Source: Paragordius varius (lineage: Eukaryota; Nematomorpha). From it: a stretch of DNA of 64,000 nucleotides. The stretch is taken from NCBI GenBank assembly GCA_964247055.1, contig OZ176053.1, positions 9,300,001 through 9,364,000 on the forward strand. The letters are read 5' to 3'. Below are positions 1-12,361 of this stretch, piece after piece (the stretch's first letter is position 1; each line of letters starts with the position of its first letter). The notes below the pieces were generated by a model that did not search any database, was not told the DNA's origin, and saw only the letters and a program-made list of their open reading frames with translations. Made by a program: the position numbers and the translations under genes.

Positions 1-2344
1 ACACCATCGTTCAACAATGATTCGCCGAATACTATAATATGTAAAACTTCATTGACATGAGCCTCCTCAAAAACAGCTAAGATAGCGACAGGATCTACTG
101 CGGATATTAAGCTTGCAAACAGGAGACAGTGCATAACTGGAATGTAAACTCCGGTGATTCCTATATAAAAATTGGAAATTAACAAAGTAAAACTTCATTT
201 TGTGTAATTACTAAATGTTCTTTGTGAGTTATTTGACAGCAGCAATATTTAAGTCAATAATTAAAGAGGTTGTTATAAATAATTTACGCCCTTTTAGTAT
301 AATTTAATATATTTGAACAAATTTTATTTATTATGTCTTCTCGACACATTTTTAAATAAATAAAATAATGTTTAAATATTAATGGACGCATAAGTTTTAC
401 GAAATATCACTTTAAAGCCAAATAAATTGGTTTGATATTTTTTCCTGTTTTAATTAGTATTAGCACTTTTTATAATAGGGCAAGACCCCATTTAATATGA
501 CCACCATATAAGAATAAATGGCTTTGAAGCCCTTTTTGCATAATTCCAACAAGCCCCATTAAGTCAATACTTAAGATTAGGTTTTGGGATTTTATTATTT
601 AAATTTTTTTTAATAATTAATATTAATACTTGAGAGAGATCGATTTTTTTAAAAAAGTGTAAAAACATTAATTTGGGCAAAATTTGAAAAACTGTCTTTT
701 TCTTCAAAAATTAGCTTTAAAGTAACACCTTTATGTTATGGCACATTTGGCATAAGGCCTTTCTATCGGCAAAAAAGCATACCAAAATTTTTGCCTATTG
801 AAATATTGATAAGCATTATCTATGGTGAGATAGATTTTCTGAAAAAATCGCGTTATTTATTTGATAGCATAAGTTACAAACCGTGGAACCCTATCTAGCC
901 GATAATTATAAAAAGCTGAACAAATCATTATATAGGGGTAATTTTTAAAACAATATTTAACATAGGGATGTATGAGTTTTTATTCAAAGCTAAATAATTT
1001 ATATATAGTGCCGTATTGGAGTCCTACACAGCGGTCTTTTCTAAAGCGCTGGACTAAGTTTTTGCTTTTTACGGGATCAACAGAGGGTCTTCCGTTGGGC
1101 TGTCTAAAATTACTTTAAAACATTTATTTAAGGTGGCGCATTGTACATAGCTGGAGCTTTTCTCACATTTTAAAGCCACTATTTACATAATCTAAATAAA
1201 ATTTCATTGAGATTATAAAAAATAGTTATATAGTCAGCGCATTCATAAATAATAACTACTTTCCACTTTGATATTTAAACAGGACTTAGAGTTTACAGAG
1301 AAAAACCATCATCTTATATTTCTCAACAGGTATAATAGCTTTTAGGCCAATTATGAGAGCGCATAAAAAATCATAAAAAATATTTTTATATCTTTATCAT
1401 AATACCGAGCAATGTTTCAAAGTTTGTATTTAACCAAAATTTCTCATAAATGATGTGCTATGTTACATTAAACATTTTTGTGACTTGAACTAAATTACAA
1501 ATATTAATTTTAGGTGACAATAAAATTTAATAGAATAATTTTTCCAATTTAAAATGATTATAATATACCCGCCTTCCCGATACCCCATAGAGCGATTCCA
1601 AGTGCCACAGTATTCCAAATGGTGCCGATAATTGCCAACAACAATATGGTCCCTATATTTTCAAAGAAAGGACGAAGTGGCATGAAATAGCCAGCATCCA
1701 ATACAATTGGTGGTAGCAAAACCAAGAAAAAAAGGCCCGTAGATAGCGTATATTTCAGACCTTGGATGTGTGAAAAAAATAATACAATGCCTGAAATAAC
1801 GCCCAAAAGCAATAACATGCAGGATTCGGGGATAAATTCCGATGGTTTGGGTGATAGGTAGAATCCTAATTAGTTGATAGACAAATGTATCGGTGAAATA
1901 TAAAAAAAATCATATAATTGGAATTTAATATATTGTTATTCAAAAGTAGATGTATAGTTTTATCAGCCATACGGCTATCAAATTCACTTTTGATTATTAA
2001 AAGGGCTAGAGTGAAATGATTACAGGTGGAATATAAATATACTTACCTAATCTTGCAACACTAGCTAAGAGCATCCATATTGTTAACATGAATGCATCTT
2101 TCACATGATGAAAATTGATTCCAGCGATTTGATATCTGAGTTCTCCCTTGGCCTTAGTCTGAACAACATGGTCATGACTTATTGCTTCAACATCGCTCCC
2201 GCCTGAACCTACTTGAGTCTCCGTGCTTGCCTGTGCACCATTCAGAATAATCGAATAGAAAGAGAATAACATAAAGATCCATATGTGAAATTTATGCTGG
2301 TGTTTCAGCTTTTTTATTGTTAATAAGGTCTGAGATATGGCCAT
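1..2344 (-). CDS. NHE: Na+/H+ exchanger paralogue NHE-A, N-terminal exons, partial at window edge
   Basis: SLC9-family membrane antiporter exchanging Na+ for H+. Three coding exons are visible: 2047-2344 (start codon 2344-2342), 1569-1865, and 1-160, which runs off the left edge. All junctions are GT-AG and keep phase, giving about 251 residues. Exon 1 holds a hydrophobic signal-peptide-like stretch (residues about 20-40) followed by the NHE-type segment [12 protein letters not shown] and the first membrane helix. Exon 2 carries IPESC, the glycine-rich helix [21 protein letters not shown] and [10 protein letters not shown]. Exon 3 carries [14 protein letters not shown] and [10 protein letters not shown] with the Asn-Asp pair of the ion-binding helix. 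Known of the family: these are core exchanger motifs. Exon sizes match the two paralogues in this window. The introns (161-1568 and 1866-2046) hold no recognised gene. It looks functional as far as seen, and family assignment is firm. The isoform class (plasma membrane or endosomal) is not settled, although the signal peptide favours the plasma-membrane type. Confidence 0.92.
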
Positions 2345-3629
2345 AATTTGTTTAAAGAATTATATTTATGGATAAATGCTATGCTTGATTTGTTAAAGTA
2401 AGATACCTCTTTTACAAAAAAAGCTAGCGTATTCAATAAGTAGCTCGGGTATCAATGAGATTCATAAAAAACTAAAAAGATTCACCTTTAAAAAACTACA
2501 ATATATATAAAAAAATCCATTCCAATTTTACTAATAAAAAATCAATGCATATGTAATGTTTTATTTAAATTTTGGTATAATTTATATTATACGATAGATT
2601 TTGGCTGTAATTACATATATTATCTTAAAACTCAACCTGCATTTATTGTGCATATGAAAAATAAAACAATTGATTTAACTTTAAATATACTATATTAAAC
2701 ATGAGAATCAATAAACAAATATTTTATATATATGTCAATAACTAAAGAACGCACCTAGAGCTATATTTTATTAATATAATATAAGCCATATCATTCTGAT
2801 GAAAATTTTCATATAAAATTAGCTTATTATTTTATAGTTAATGAAGTTATAGATTTTCAAGTATTTATTTAAATTTAAAATGTATACAGATAAAAATATA
2901 GTGGTTAAAGCCATTTTATTGTGATAACATAGTTTTAACTTATATATTATTAATGAGTGAACATAAAACTTAATTATGTCGAAATTTTTTGTCATAAAGT
3001 ATTTAAAGATAAATTTATTAACTTTAAAAAAAGTACGGAAGTAAATTTTAAAGGGTAGATTTTGCTAACTTAGAAATACATTTTATATTAGTGCATGTTC
3101 CATGTCACGCGTCTCTGTGATTTAGTTAAAAAGATATATTTTTACACAACAATACACGATAGGGCATAGGAAAATGTTAAATAAAATATCATTTACCATC
3201 CTATGGGTAGTTTTTTATTCGTTTATTTAATTTTATGCCATTGAAACACGGAGCTATGCAATTTTTATATGGGGGCGAGAAGGGTTTAATATAGAAATGA
3301 CTAATATTTTATGATTTCCAATAATTGGCAACACCATTTATATATATTCTGATTATTAAATATATTGCTTCAAAGCCGATGGTGGTCTAACAGAGTCAAA
3401 AGAAATGCCCAGCTAAAAGTTTTGCATTTCTGCGAAAAATACCAAAAACTAGTAAATACAATATATATATATACATACCATAATATCTCAAGTTTTATTA
3501 TTTTTTTAATATCCTAAATTTTCACTTTTTGCCTATTTTTGATTTTCTCTCAATATTTCAAAAACTAGGTCGTCAACAAAAATTTTGCGGCAAATGTCGC
3601 TGGTTGTAAGCTATCTCATAAAAATAATT
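2345..3629. other. Upstream spacer of NHE-A, no gene seen
   Basis: AT-rich non-coding stretch upstream of the NHE-A start codon. No open frame with recognisable protein similarity and no clear repeat ends were found. The promoter and any 5' untranslated exon of NHE-A should lie here, but no motif stands out enough to call. Confidence 0.5.
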
Positions 3630-3634
3630 TATAT

Positions 3635-3664
<30 letters not shown>
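3630..3664. repeat. (TA)n microsatellite
   Basis: Run of alternating T and A just before the recognisable start of the LINE copy that begins near 3703. Confidence 0.85.
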
Positions 3665-3665
<1 letters not shown>

Positions 3666-3702
3666 ACTCATTATTAATATGAAATATATCTTAATTCTGT
3701 AG

Positions 3703-6290
3703 ACCACAAACTTGCCATTACCAATACCTTTTTTGATATTCCCCTCAGAAGAAGATATACGTGGGTTTCTCCAAAAAATACCCGCTCACAAATTGACTTT
3801 ATCCTCATCCAACAAAAATGGCTCAAATTCATTATTGGAGCTAAAACTTTCCCAGGAATCGTAATAGGCTCCGATCATCGACTTCTAGCTATTAAACTTA
3901 AATTTAAGTTAGGAACCAAATTACCGCACAATAAAACTAAAAACCGCTTCGACTTTTCCAATGTTACAAGTGAATTTATATTCAAACTGAATACTTCCCT
4001 AAGTAATATCAATACTAATAATCTGAACGTGAACAACCATTGGCATCAGACCTTGACTGCAATCAACGAACTAATACCCAAGCACTTCCCACTCCAACGA
4101 AAACATTCTAACAATCCGTGCCTCTCAAATGATTCTATTGTCTTAACCAATAAACGCAGATTGGCTAAAATAAACAACAACATTACTGATTACCGCACAT
4201 TAAATACTCAATTCAAGATACAATCCAAGATTGATATCAATTTACACTACCTAGCTATTTGCAAAGAATTAGAACTGGCTCACGCCAAAGGCCAGAACAT
4301 ATACTAAAAACTACATTTACTTGTCCCTCACAATTCCAAAAATCTGGGGAACATAAGTGTTAAAAGGGTTATCATCATACGCAAATTATCCTTCTCTTTT
4401 TTAGTGCATAATACACTTTGGTCCTTGTTACGTTAAAAATATATATTACCTTGGTTGTGAATGCAAATTATTTTATTTATACTTATTATCTTTAACAACG
4501 TTTAAACCACACAACTTTATCCTTGTGAATGCAATAACCAAATTTCCTAATGTATATAAGGAATCATTGTAACACACAGAAGACATTATATTATATTATT
4601 CGATTTTGATGTTATACTAAATAAATAAATATATCCTTTATAATTTATATTAACTATTTGTCAATAAGCAACATGGATAATGTAATATTAACAAATAAAA
4701 ATGAAATTATCAAACGCTGGGAAGAATTCGGTATTTCTCTTTATCATGTCGACTCCAGTCCAAATTCATCCATCGGTACATTCCTTAAAGCTTCTGAACT
4801 TAATCCCCTAATTTTACCTGATGAAGTTCAATACGCCTTAAAACAATTTTCATCCTCCAACTCCTTAGGTTACAATGATATTCCAATAAAAATTCTACAC
4901 ACGATCCCCCTCTACTTCTTAACTGATCTTTTACAAAAAGTTTTTCAAACCTGTATTTGGCCGGATGATTGGATCAAATCTTTTCTCCTACCCTTTTTTA
5001 AAAAGGGAAATCCCCATCTTTGTCAGAACTATAGAATGATCGCTATCACTAATAAACTATCCAAACTTCTTCTCAAGATTATACTCAAAAGAATCTCATC
5101 CTCGCTGGACTATAAAATATAGGTGCAGGCTGGCTTTAGAGCAAAGAGAAACACTACTAATCACATAGTTAATCTTAATACAATAATTAGAAGATACAAT
5201 GAATTTGGGAAAAGTCTATACTGCTGCTTTTTAGACTTCAGTATGGCATTCGATACAGTCAACCACGACTGCCTATGGAGAATATTACGATCCTTCCGGA
5301 GTTCCGCACATAATACTCTTGCTTCAATCGCTGTATTCTAGACAAACAGCTGCGATCAAAACCCAATTCGGTCCCACCGACTGGTTTCCTATTCTCAGAG
5401 GTGTGAGACAAGGATGTGTCCTTCCCCTCCTATTTAACATATACACAGAAACATTAATACGCAATTATAACTTTCCCCAACATATTGGGGCACGGATCGG
5501 TGGTCCTACTATTTGCAATCTCCGGTACGCCGACGACACCATTCTCTTGTCAGAATCCCACACGGACATGACCTATCTTTTAAATAATCTCACCATCGAA
5601 GCAAGTTTGGGTTTTAAGCTGAACCCAGCTAAATCTAAAATAATGATCCTAAACGCTCCACAACTACCATTTACAATCAATAACTCCCCCATCGAACTAA
5701 CCGATTACTGTAAATATTTAGGCTCCATAATTACATCCAACGGTAGCTCGGATCCCGACATACGAGCACGGCTAGCATTGGGACGTGCTACTATGGGTAA
5801 ACTGTCCAAAATTTGGAACTTGTCGGTCATAAGACTTCCAACCAAACTTGCCATCCTGAAGGCGATGATATACCCCGTGGCAATTTATGGGTCCGAATCA
5901 TGGATATGCAAATCCATTGACAAAGCCCGCATAAACTCTTTTCAAATGTGGTGCTTTCGAAAAATATTGAGAATCCCCTAGAAAGCCCACATCTCCAATT
6001 CTTACATCTGAACCTCATCAAACCCGAATTTTTACTTCACGATTTAATAACCTTTAAACAGCTAAAATATCTGGGTCATATCCTGCGATCCGACTCGTTA
6101 GAAAAAAGCATACTCTTTGGGTTGATAGAGGGCACCCGCAGAAGGGGCCGACCCAAAAAGCGGTGGATCGACATGCTTAAAGCAATAACAAACCGAACCT
6201 TTCTTCAATTGTTGAGAGAATCACAGAGTCAAAAATGGAGAACACTAATCTATGAGAAAGCCAAGAGTAGCTACATGACTAGCTTATAAC
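3703..6290 (+). mobile_element. RTE/BovB-like LINE, 5'-truncated and decayed
   Basis: Non-LTR retrotransposon copy encoding the back of an APE-type endonuclease and a reverse transcriptase. Around 3710-3900 the translation gives a YTWVSP...QIDFIL...SDHRLL series, the end of the endonuclease domain. A linker follows at 4029-4307. The reverse transcriptase runs from about 4669: NYRMIAITNKLSKLLLKIIL, MQAGFRAKRNTTNHIV, FLDFSMAFDTVNH, GVRQGCVLP and the catalytic LRYADDTILL (about 5520). The C-terminal part has IYPVAIYGSESW, YLGHILRS and RRRGRPKKRW, typical of RTE/BovB elements. Several frame changes and stops split the open frames (stop near 5120, shift near 5330, stop near 5980), so the copy is dead. 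It lacks the endonuclease start, as is usual for 5' truncation. A solo LTR is inserted at 4358. Confidence 0.85.
4358..4663 (+). mobile_element. Solo LTR nested in the LINE, 5-bp target duplication ATAAG
   Basis: A 306-base insertion starting TG and ending CA, flanked on both sides by ATAAG (4353-4357 and 4664-4668). That is the hallmark of an LTR-retrotransposon long terminal repeat left after recombination. Inside are a TATA-like box (tatataagg near 4553) and an AATAAA-type signal run near 4620, in the order expected of an LTR. It carries no coding capacity. It is younger than the LINE it interrupts, and the identical target copies suggest moderate age. The family is not identifiable from the LTR alone; a Ty3/gypsy origin is possible. 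Confidence 0.75.
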
Positions 6291-6301
6291 AACAACATTA
6301 T

Positions 6302-6452
6302 TCAAATTTAAACGAAATTTCATTTTTTAAAATATAAAAAAATATTAATAATTTTTAATCTTTAAAAACACTTAATTTGTTTTAGGGTGTTGAATTGTTC
6401 AAGAGGGAATTTGAATTGTTCAAGGGTGAATTTGAACTGTAAATGGTATATT
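6302..6452 (+). repeat. Foldback family FB2, one arm with minisatellite units
   Basis: One half of a foldback-type repeat. It ends in tandem variants of a unit around GAATTGTTCAAGGGTGAATT and closes with GAACTGTAAATGGTA. The same arm occurs as complete inverted pairs at 18366-18670 and 39182-39426. The opposite arm is missing here. Confidence 0.6.
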
Positions 6453-6465
6453 TATATTTAATATA

Positions 6466-8535
6466 TATATATATATATTTATAAAAATGGAAAATGATGG
6501 ATTTGGGATCTGTTATCGGAAAACCGGCAGACCCCTTCAAATCCGATGTCGAAAAAAATATAATCATTAATGAATGCCCCACAAAAGCTTCGCTCTTTTT
6601 TTAATTAGGCCCCCAGTTCGGGGCCCCCGTGTAAAAAACGGGTTTTTAGAAAACAAGTCCACAATAATCGTGTCCTTGAGACAATTTTCCGGAAAACGTG
6701 TTGGAACATTCGATTTCAAATATACTTATTTTCGATTGCGCCGAACATAGTCGGCTCGCTTTTTTAATGGCCCTCTTTTTACCCGCTCCCCCCGTAAAAG
6801 GACATTTTTTTCAGAAAAATTAAGTCTACAAAAAAAATTTTTTGTATCTATTTTTTGCCCAAGGTATGATACCGTAAAAATTCAATGAGGATTCAGGTAT
6901 TCCCTGTTAAAAGGCAAAAATTTTAGTCGTGTGTTTTTTATATTGGCTTCTGGGTAAACAAATACCCGCTAAAAACTGCCCTGTCATGACAAAATAGCAC
7001 TTTGCGGCTAAATTTCAAAAAGCCTGTCAGGCCATATGAGTGCAGTAATTTAAAATACGTAACAAAGCAAAAATTTAGGTCATGCGGTTTTTTAAAATTA
7101 GATGTTAACCCCTTTACCCCCCGATGCGCTATCATTGAATTATTTAGTTTTGAAGCCATTCTTCCAAAAAATATTAAGAACATATGGAATGAATGATGAT
7201 TTCAGGTATTTCCCTTTAAAGGCAAAAATATTATCCAGCGTCTTTTTTATATTGGCCTCTGGGTAGGGGGTTACTGGCCTATAACTGTGCAACCATATCG
7301 ATACAGCGTTAGTTTGGAGACAATTCTAGAAAACTTATCAGGTCTATGAGTTCAATAGGGGCTTAAAGTATTACCCGTAAAAAGGCAAAAATTTAAGTAT
7401 ACTGTTTTATTAAATTATCCCTTAATTAGGCCCTTTCCCTGAAAAATGCGCCACAATGGAATGATTTTTTGGTTTTGAGGCGATTTTTTGAAAATTCCAC
7501 GAGAGCATATGGAATCAATCAGGATCCAGGTATTACCTAAATTAAGGCATAGTTTTAATCGAGCGTTTTTTTGTTTCACCCATGGTTGGGCTACCCTCGT
7601 AAAACTCCATCACCATATGGATGCGGCATGCCTTTGGAGCCGAATTTCAGAAAACCTATGAGACTATGTGAATTCAGTAAGGGCCTAATTTATTTCACCT
7701 TAAAAACCATTAGCATAGGGCATTATTTTAATGACCCGCTAAGCCAAGTTTTACGCCCTGAAAAAGGCGCCGCCATGGAAGAATTTTTTAGTTTTGAATA
7801 TTTCCAAGAAACATATGGAATCCATAATAATTCCAAATGTTCCCCATATAAAGGCAAAAAATTGCTCAACTACCTGCCCCTGGGTAAGGAGCTATTCACC
7901 TAACGCGCCACTATATAGAAATGTTATTTTGGAGCTAATTTACAGAAAATTTATGAAGCCATAATGAGATCATTAGCTTGAAATATTACCCGTAACTAGG
8001 TTAAAATTAAGGTTAGGCGTTTTTTTATTAGCAGTTAATTTGGGCCTTTATCCCCTAAAAAAACGCCATCATATAACGATTATTTAGGGTATTTTTTCGA
8101 ATAACCTATGAGACAATGGTATCAAAGATAATTCCAATTGCTCTATAAAATCAAAGAATCTAACTCAGCGCTTTTTCCATATAAGTCCATGAGTAGGGAT
8201 CTACCAGTTTAAAACTGAGTCATACAAAAATGGCGTGGTTATGGAGTTAATTTTCAAAAAATTAGGAAGCCATACGAGTTCAATAAAGGCTTTAACTAAT
8301 ACCCATAAAAAGTTAAAAATTTTTGTATAGCGGTTTTTTCAGTAAGCCGTCAATTTGAGGCCTTCACACCAGTAAACAATATATTAGCATGAATGCACAG
8401 TTTTGAAAATTCTATGAAATACCGTTTTGAATATCCTATGAGATCATAACTATTAAATAATCGAAATAATCCATATATATGGATCAAAATTTTGTTGATT
8501 CCTTTTTTCAAATAGCTTCGCAGGCTTCAATTCAA
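6466..8535 (+). mobile_element. Long copy of the Helitron family, non-autonomous
   Basis: The first part (to about 6860) and last part (8365-8520) match the two compact Helitron copies at 12815-13362 and 60990-61568. Shared landmarks are ATAAAAATGGAA near the 5' end, the doubled motif of paired C and G tracts around 6610, TTTTCCGGAAAACGTGTTGG, and AGTAAACAATATATTAGCATG near 8365. Between them lies about 1.5 kb of diverged tandem units that the compact copies lack. The 5' end is blurred by a TA microsatellite. The canonical 3' hairpin and CTAG end are not clearly kept, although a CTAG lies at 8715-8718. No Rep/helicase coding region is visible. Confidence 0.6.
6894..8366 (+). repeat. Diverged tandem array, about 300-320 bp units made of two half-units
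   Basis: Five units begin near 6894, 7203, 7527, 7834 and 8135, at spacings of about 309, 324, 307 and 301 bases; the last is shortened. Each starts near CAGGTATTNCC, continues with AAAGGCAAAAAT, and carries TTTTTTATATTGGCYTCTGGGTA. Each unit is itself a pair of related halves of about 155 bases (AAAGGCAAAAATTTTAGT near 6911, then AGCAAAAATTTAGGTC near 7066). The short open frames here are chance frames of the repeat. Confidence 0.65.
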
Positions 8536-9214
8536 TTGTTTGTAAGCCAGACAAAATCATACTAGTCTTTTTTATTATTTATATTTTTAAACTTGGTGTG
8601 TTTGGGGCCTTTATACCCTTACACCTGCTCAATAAGTTTTTGAGACAATTTTTCGCCAAAATTAGCTCATACGCGTATAAAGGCAATAAATTTGCCTCCC
8701 TCCCCTCCCCGGACGCTAGTATAATAAATTTGCAACCATAAAAATTTTAATAGAAAAGAGTAAAAGGATTTTTCCCATTACTTATATAGCTCACGGTGGT
8801 CGGGCAATTGGTTCACCAATTGTACGAAAGGGTGTACCCCATATTTTCATTGTGAGTTCAGCAGCTGTCTGTTTTAACCAAATATAAATTTTAAATTATA
8901 AATCCAAACTTTTATATCATATTTTAGCAAAAACAACTTTCGTAATAGTTTTTACAAGTTAAATGTAAATAACCCAATAATAATATTGTAAAAAATGAAG
9001 AAGTAATAAAACGTTTACTTTATTATATAATTTAAAAAGACATTAAAAATTATAAGAAATTCATGCGTTTTAACTACTCGGTAAGTGAACTGGTTAAACG
9101 TAAGATCCATAAAAATCAATCTTATTAAAAATGTTTTATCATAACTTTTGTTTTAATTATTTCAAAAATTTTAAAGCAATTAAATAATTAAATTCTATTC
9201 GCATAAGTTTATAT
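8536..9214. other. Spacer with weak traces of the tandem array
   Basis: No gene. A stretch near 8595-8720 still resembles the neighbouring array (GGGCCTTTATACCC, then TTTGAGACAATTTTTCG) and ends in GGACGCTAGT. The long Helitron copy may therefore reach 8718. From 8720 to 9214 nothing is recognisable. Confidence 0.4.
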
Positions 9215-11410
9215 AGGGTGACCAGACGTCCCCCTTTTAGCGGGACAGTCCCGATTTTTTACCATTAGTCCCGCGTCCGCTACTTTTTTTAAAAGTCCCG
9301 ACTTTTAAAATCCAGACAAATTTTATATTAACTCATTGTTTTGTGCCTTTTTGTGTTCGTACTGCTAACTGAACAGTCAAATCAAGTCAGTCACTTACGC
9401 TTACCATAGAAAATGATAATAAGTAATTTATTTATATTGATAAAATTTATTTTAAATTTTTAACAAAATGAATACGAAAAGAGGATGTAAACTTACCGAT
9501 GATTTAAGAAGTGTCTTTTATTAAAAAATCTAAAAAGGATTACATGGTTAAATATCAAACAGCAACGGCGAGTTAAGTATTTTGCACGGCTGAAAGAATG
9601 ATATATCAAGGCATTTGGAGACACAGAAAGATAAAAGATGTCTAAATACTGTTGCATCATCTTCTAAAATGCCAGATAATTTTCAAAAAACAACTTATAG
9701 GGATGGAGAAAATAATTTAGCATTAGCAGAAAGAACATCTTTTCACGCTGTTAATCATAGTCATTCCTTCAGATCTACGGAATCTACATCGCAAGTTATC
9801 AGAGCGCTATTTAATAAAAAATTTACCTGCGCTAGAAATAAGGCAGAGGCAATAGTATGTAATGTGCATTCCCCTTATGCATTTTTTAAATTAAAAAATG
9901 TTACAAAAAATTAATTTAATTCCATGTATTCTGACGCATCTAATCATAACGAAGTAAAATTATTTCCAACCATCATAAGATATTTCAATTCAACTACTGA
10001 TAAAATTAAAATTTAGATTTTATTTCTTTACCCGGTGAAAATATAAAATAATTTTTAGTTCTATTATTGATATTTTGGAAAAAAATAATTTATAACAAAA
10101 AATTATCGCATACTGTTCAGACAATTTGAATACTAATTTCGGAGGAAAAGCGAGAAGAGGCAAATAATATTAGCGAAAGATCTGAATAAAATATTATTGT
10201 TGTTGGGTGTGTAGCGCATATAATACATAACGCTATTCAAACAGCTGCTGACTGGTCAGCAGATGTGGAAAATATTGAGATAAAATACATTCTTACTTCT
10301 AAGACTGTTCATGGTGAAAATTTAAAGAATTAATACGGAAGTTTAATATTAGAAAATACTTGGATACTGTAAAACGCGTTGGTTAGCTCTTCTGCCAGCT
10401 ATCGAAAGAATATTGAACATGTATATGATCCCTTAAAATCCTACTTTCTTCGCAAGACAAATGTCTTTAAATTTTAGAAAAGTTTTTGAAAGTAAATCGT
10501 CAAAATATGGCTGGAGTTTCTACAAAATCAAGTTGCTCTTTTTCAAAACGTCATTAAGTGAAGGTTACAAATACAATCGAAATAGCAAATGAAGTCAATA
10601 ATTTAAAATACCAATGTCAAGAGAGGTTAAAAAATAATTTTCTGCCCTTTACTATTCGCAATAGTATCAAGGAGCTCGAAAAGCTAGGTGCTATAGATCA
10701 CTAGGATATCGTGAACCATATAAAAAGGTTTTATACCAACTGCAAAGATCATTTAAAAGACTGGACGGTACAATTAATGGTATTGATGATTTTTATTGGA
10801 TACATTAAAACCAGAATTTACTTGGTATGATGTTCAAAATCCTTTGATTATATTTCTCATAAATTTCCAATTAGTAATACTAATAATGATATTTTTTAAG
10901 TATTGTAGGTTAAAAAATATATTGATATGGAAAAGCTCAAATATTGGGCATCAAAAAAAATAACAGTAGAAAACAAATTGTAGGAAATATTTCATCATTT
11001 TGAAACAAACTACCTACAAAAATGTTTAAAAATTGTGGAATTCGCACTCTCATTAGCTGGAACTAACGCTGCGACTGAACGCGTTTTTTTTCCAGTATAT
11101 TAAGTGTGAAAAAAAAATCAAATAAATATTAAACCCTGATAGCCATTTTATGTATCAAATATAATATAATAGATTCTTGTGAAGATTTTTATAATATATT
11201 AAAACATAATTACGACTTGCTCAAACGAATTGGCTCAGATAAAAAATATATGAAGGAATGAAATATTATAATATTTTTATATTATAAATTGTATTATTTT
11301 AAAAATAAAAAATTTTACGATATTATTTTTTGTAGAAAATTTCGTAAATAACACCCACCACCCCCATACAGAGCTGTCCCGCTTTTTTCATTTAAAAATC
11401 TGGCCACCCT
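9215..11410 (+). mobile_element. hAT-family DNA transposon relic
   Basis: The ends form imperfect terminal inverted repeats: AGGGTGACCAGACGTCCC at the left and the complement of AGGGTGGCCAGA at the right. GGGACAGTCCCG / GCTGTCCCGC lie just inside. Flanking 8-bp duplications are only about 5/8 alike, so it is old. The open frame 9615-9914 resembles the N-terminal part of hAT transposases (RALFNKKFTCARNKAEAIV). The C-terminal dimerisation segment is visible at about 11035-11100 (VEFALSLAGTNAATERVFF). The frame between is broken many times, so the copy is dead. It is oriented plus and lies in the spacer between NHE-A and NHE-B. Confidence 0.8.
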
Positions 11411-12361
11411 AATTATACTATGTTTAAAGTAGATAAAACAATGAAAAAACTAAATAATATAATTTGTAATCATAGTTCGAGATTAGAATGAAATCTGTGG
11501 AATTAATTCCTTATTAAAAATAATCACCATTTCATACAACCATTTTTTTCAAAATGATTATTAATACGTAAAAGACAACTAAATTCAACTCAATTCCAAT
11601 AATATTTTGGTTAAAAATTTTAATTTTCTAAACGATGCTTAATTTACTAGCACTAAGTATTTAATTATCCTAGGTTGCCATTATGATTTTTCCCCGTTAA
11701 ATCTGCTATTAATTTAAGCTGTGATGATTAATCAATTTTTGCAATAAAAAATCTGAATTAAAAAAATTAGCGCATTATAAACAAAATGATTGTAATGTTA
11801 CATATCTATGTTATATGTTTGTGATTCGTTTACATAAGCTCCACAAGTTTTAGTTATAATCCTATAATATTTTGGCCTGTGCTAAGTAAACGTGAAAAAG
11901 TATAAAGACTTAAATTTCTAGCCAAATATTTTCAAAAAGAAAACAGTTGCTCCATAGAAGTTTATGAACACATCAATCAACCGTTTAAGATTTTCCGCAT
12001 ACCCAAATAGGAATTCGATGCCGCCATACATTATTATCACCTTTATAAATTATTTTATTTATTGTGTCTTCAAAAAACAAAAATGTGGGCTTTATTTTTT
12101 GGTATATGTAATACACTTATTTTTTGATTGGGTTACTTATATAATAACATTGCCCAGGGTTATTATATGCTATTTATCATTCATAATTATAAACTAATAA
12201 CAAACAGTTAGTTATCTTATTCAGCTTAATTGTTAAAGAAATTAAGTTTTATTTTTTATTTTTTTGGTTTTTTTATATTTACATACATAGTTTTTATATA
12301 AATATAGTTTTTAAAAATAACATAAATTTAACTACATTATTATCCATGAAATTAAATTTAA
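11411..12361. other. Spacer upstream of NHE-B, no gene seen
   Basis: AT-rich sequence between the hAT relic and the NHE-B start codon. The open frame at 11964-12197 has no family resemblance and looks like chance. It should contain the NHE-B promoter if that gene is transcribed. No upstream exon that could supply a signal peptide was recognised. Confidence 0.45.

Noticed and set aside
9615-9914. Domesticated hAT transposase gene
   Set aside because: Only the N-terminal part is open; the remaining transposase frame is broken many times and the terminal repeats are those of a decayed element.
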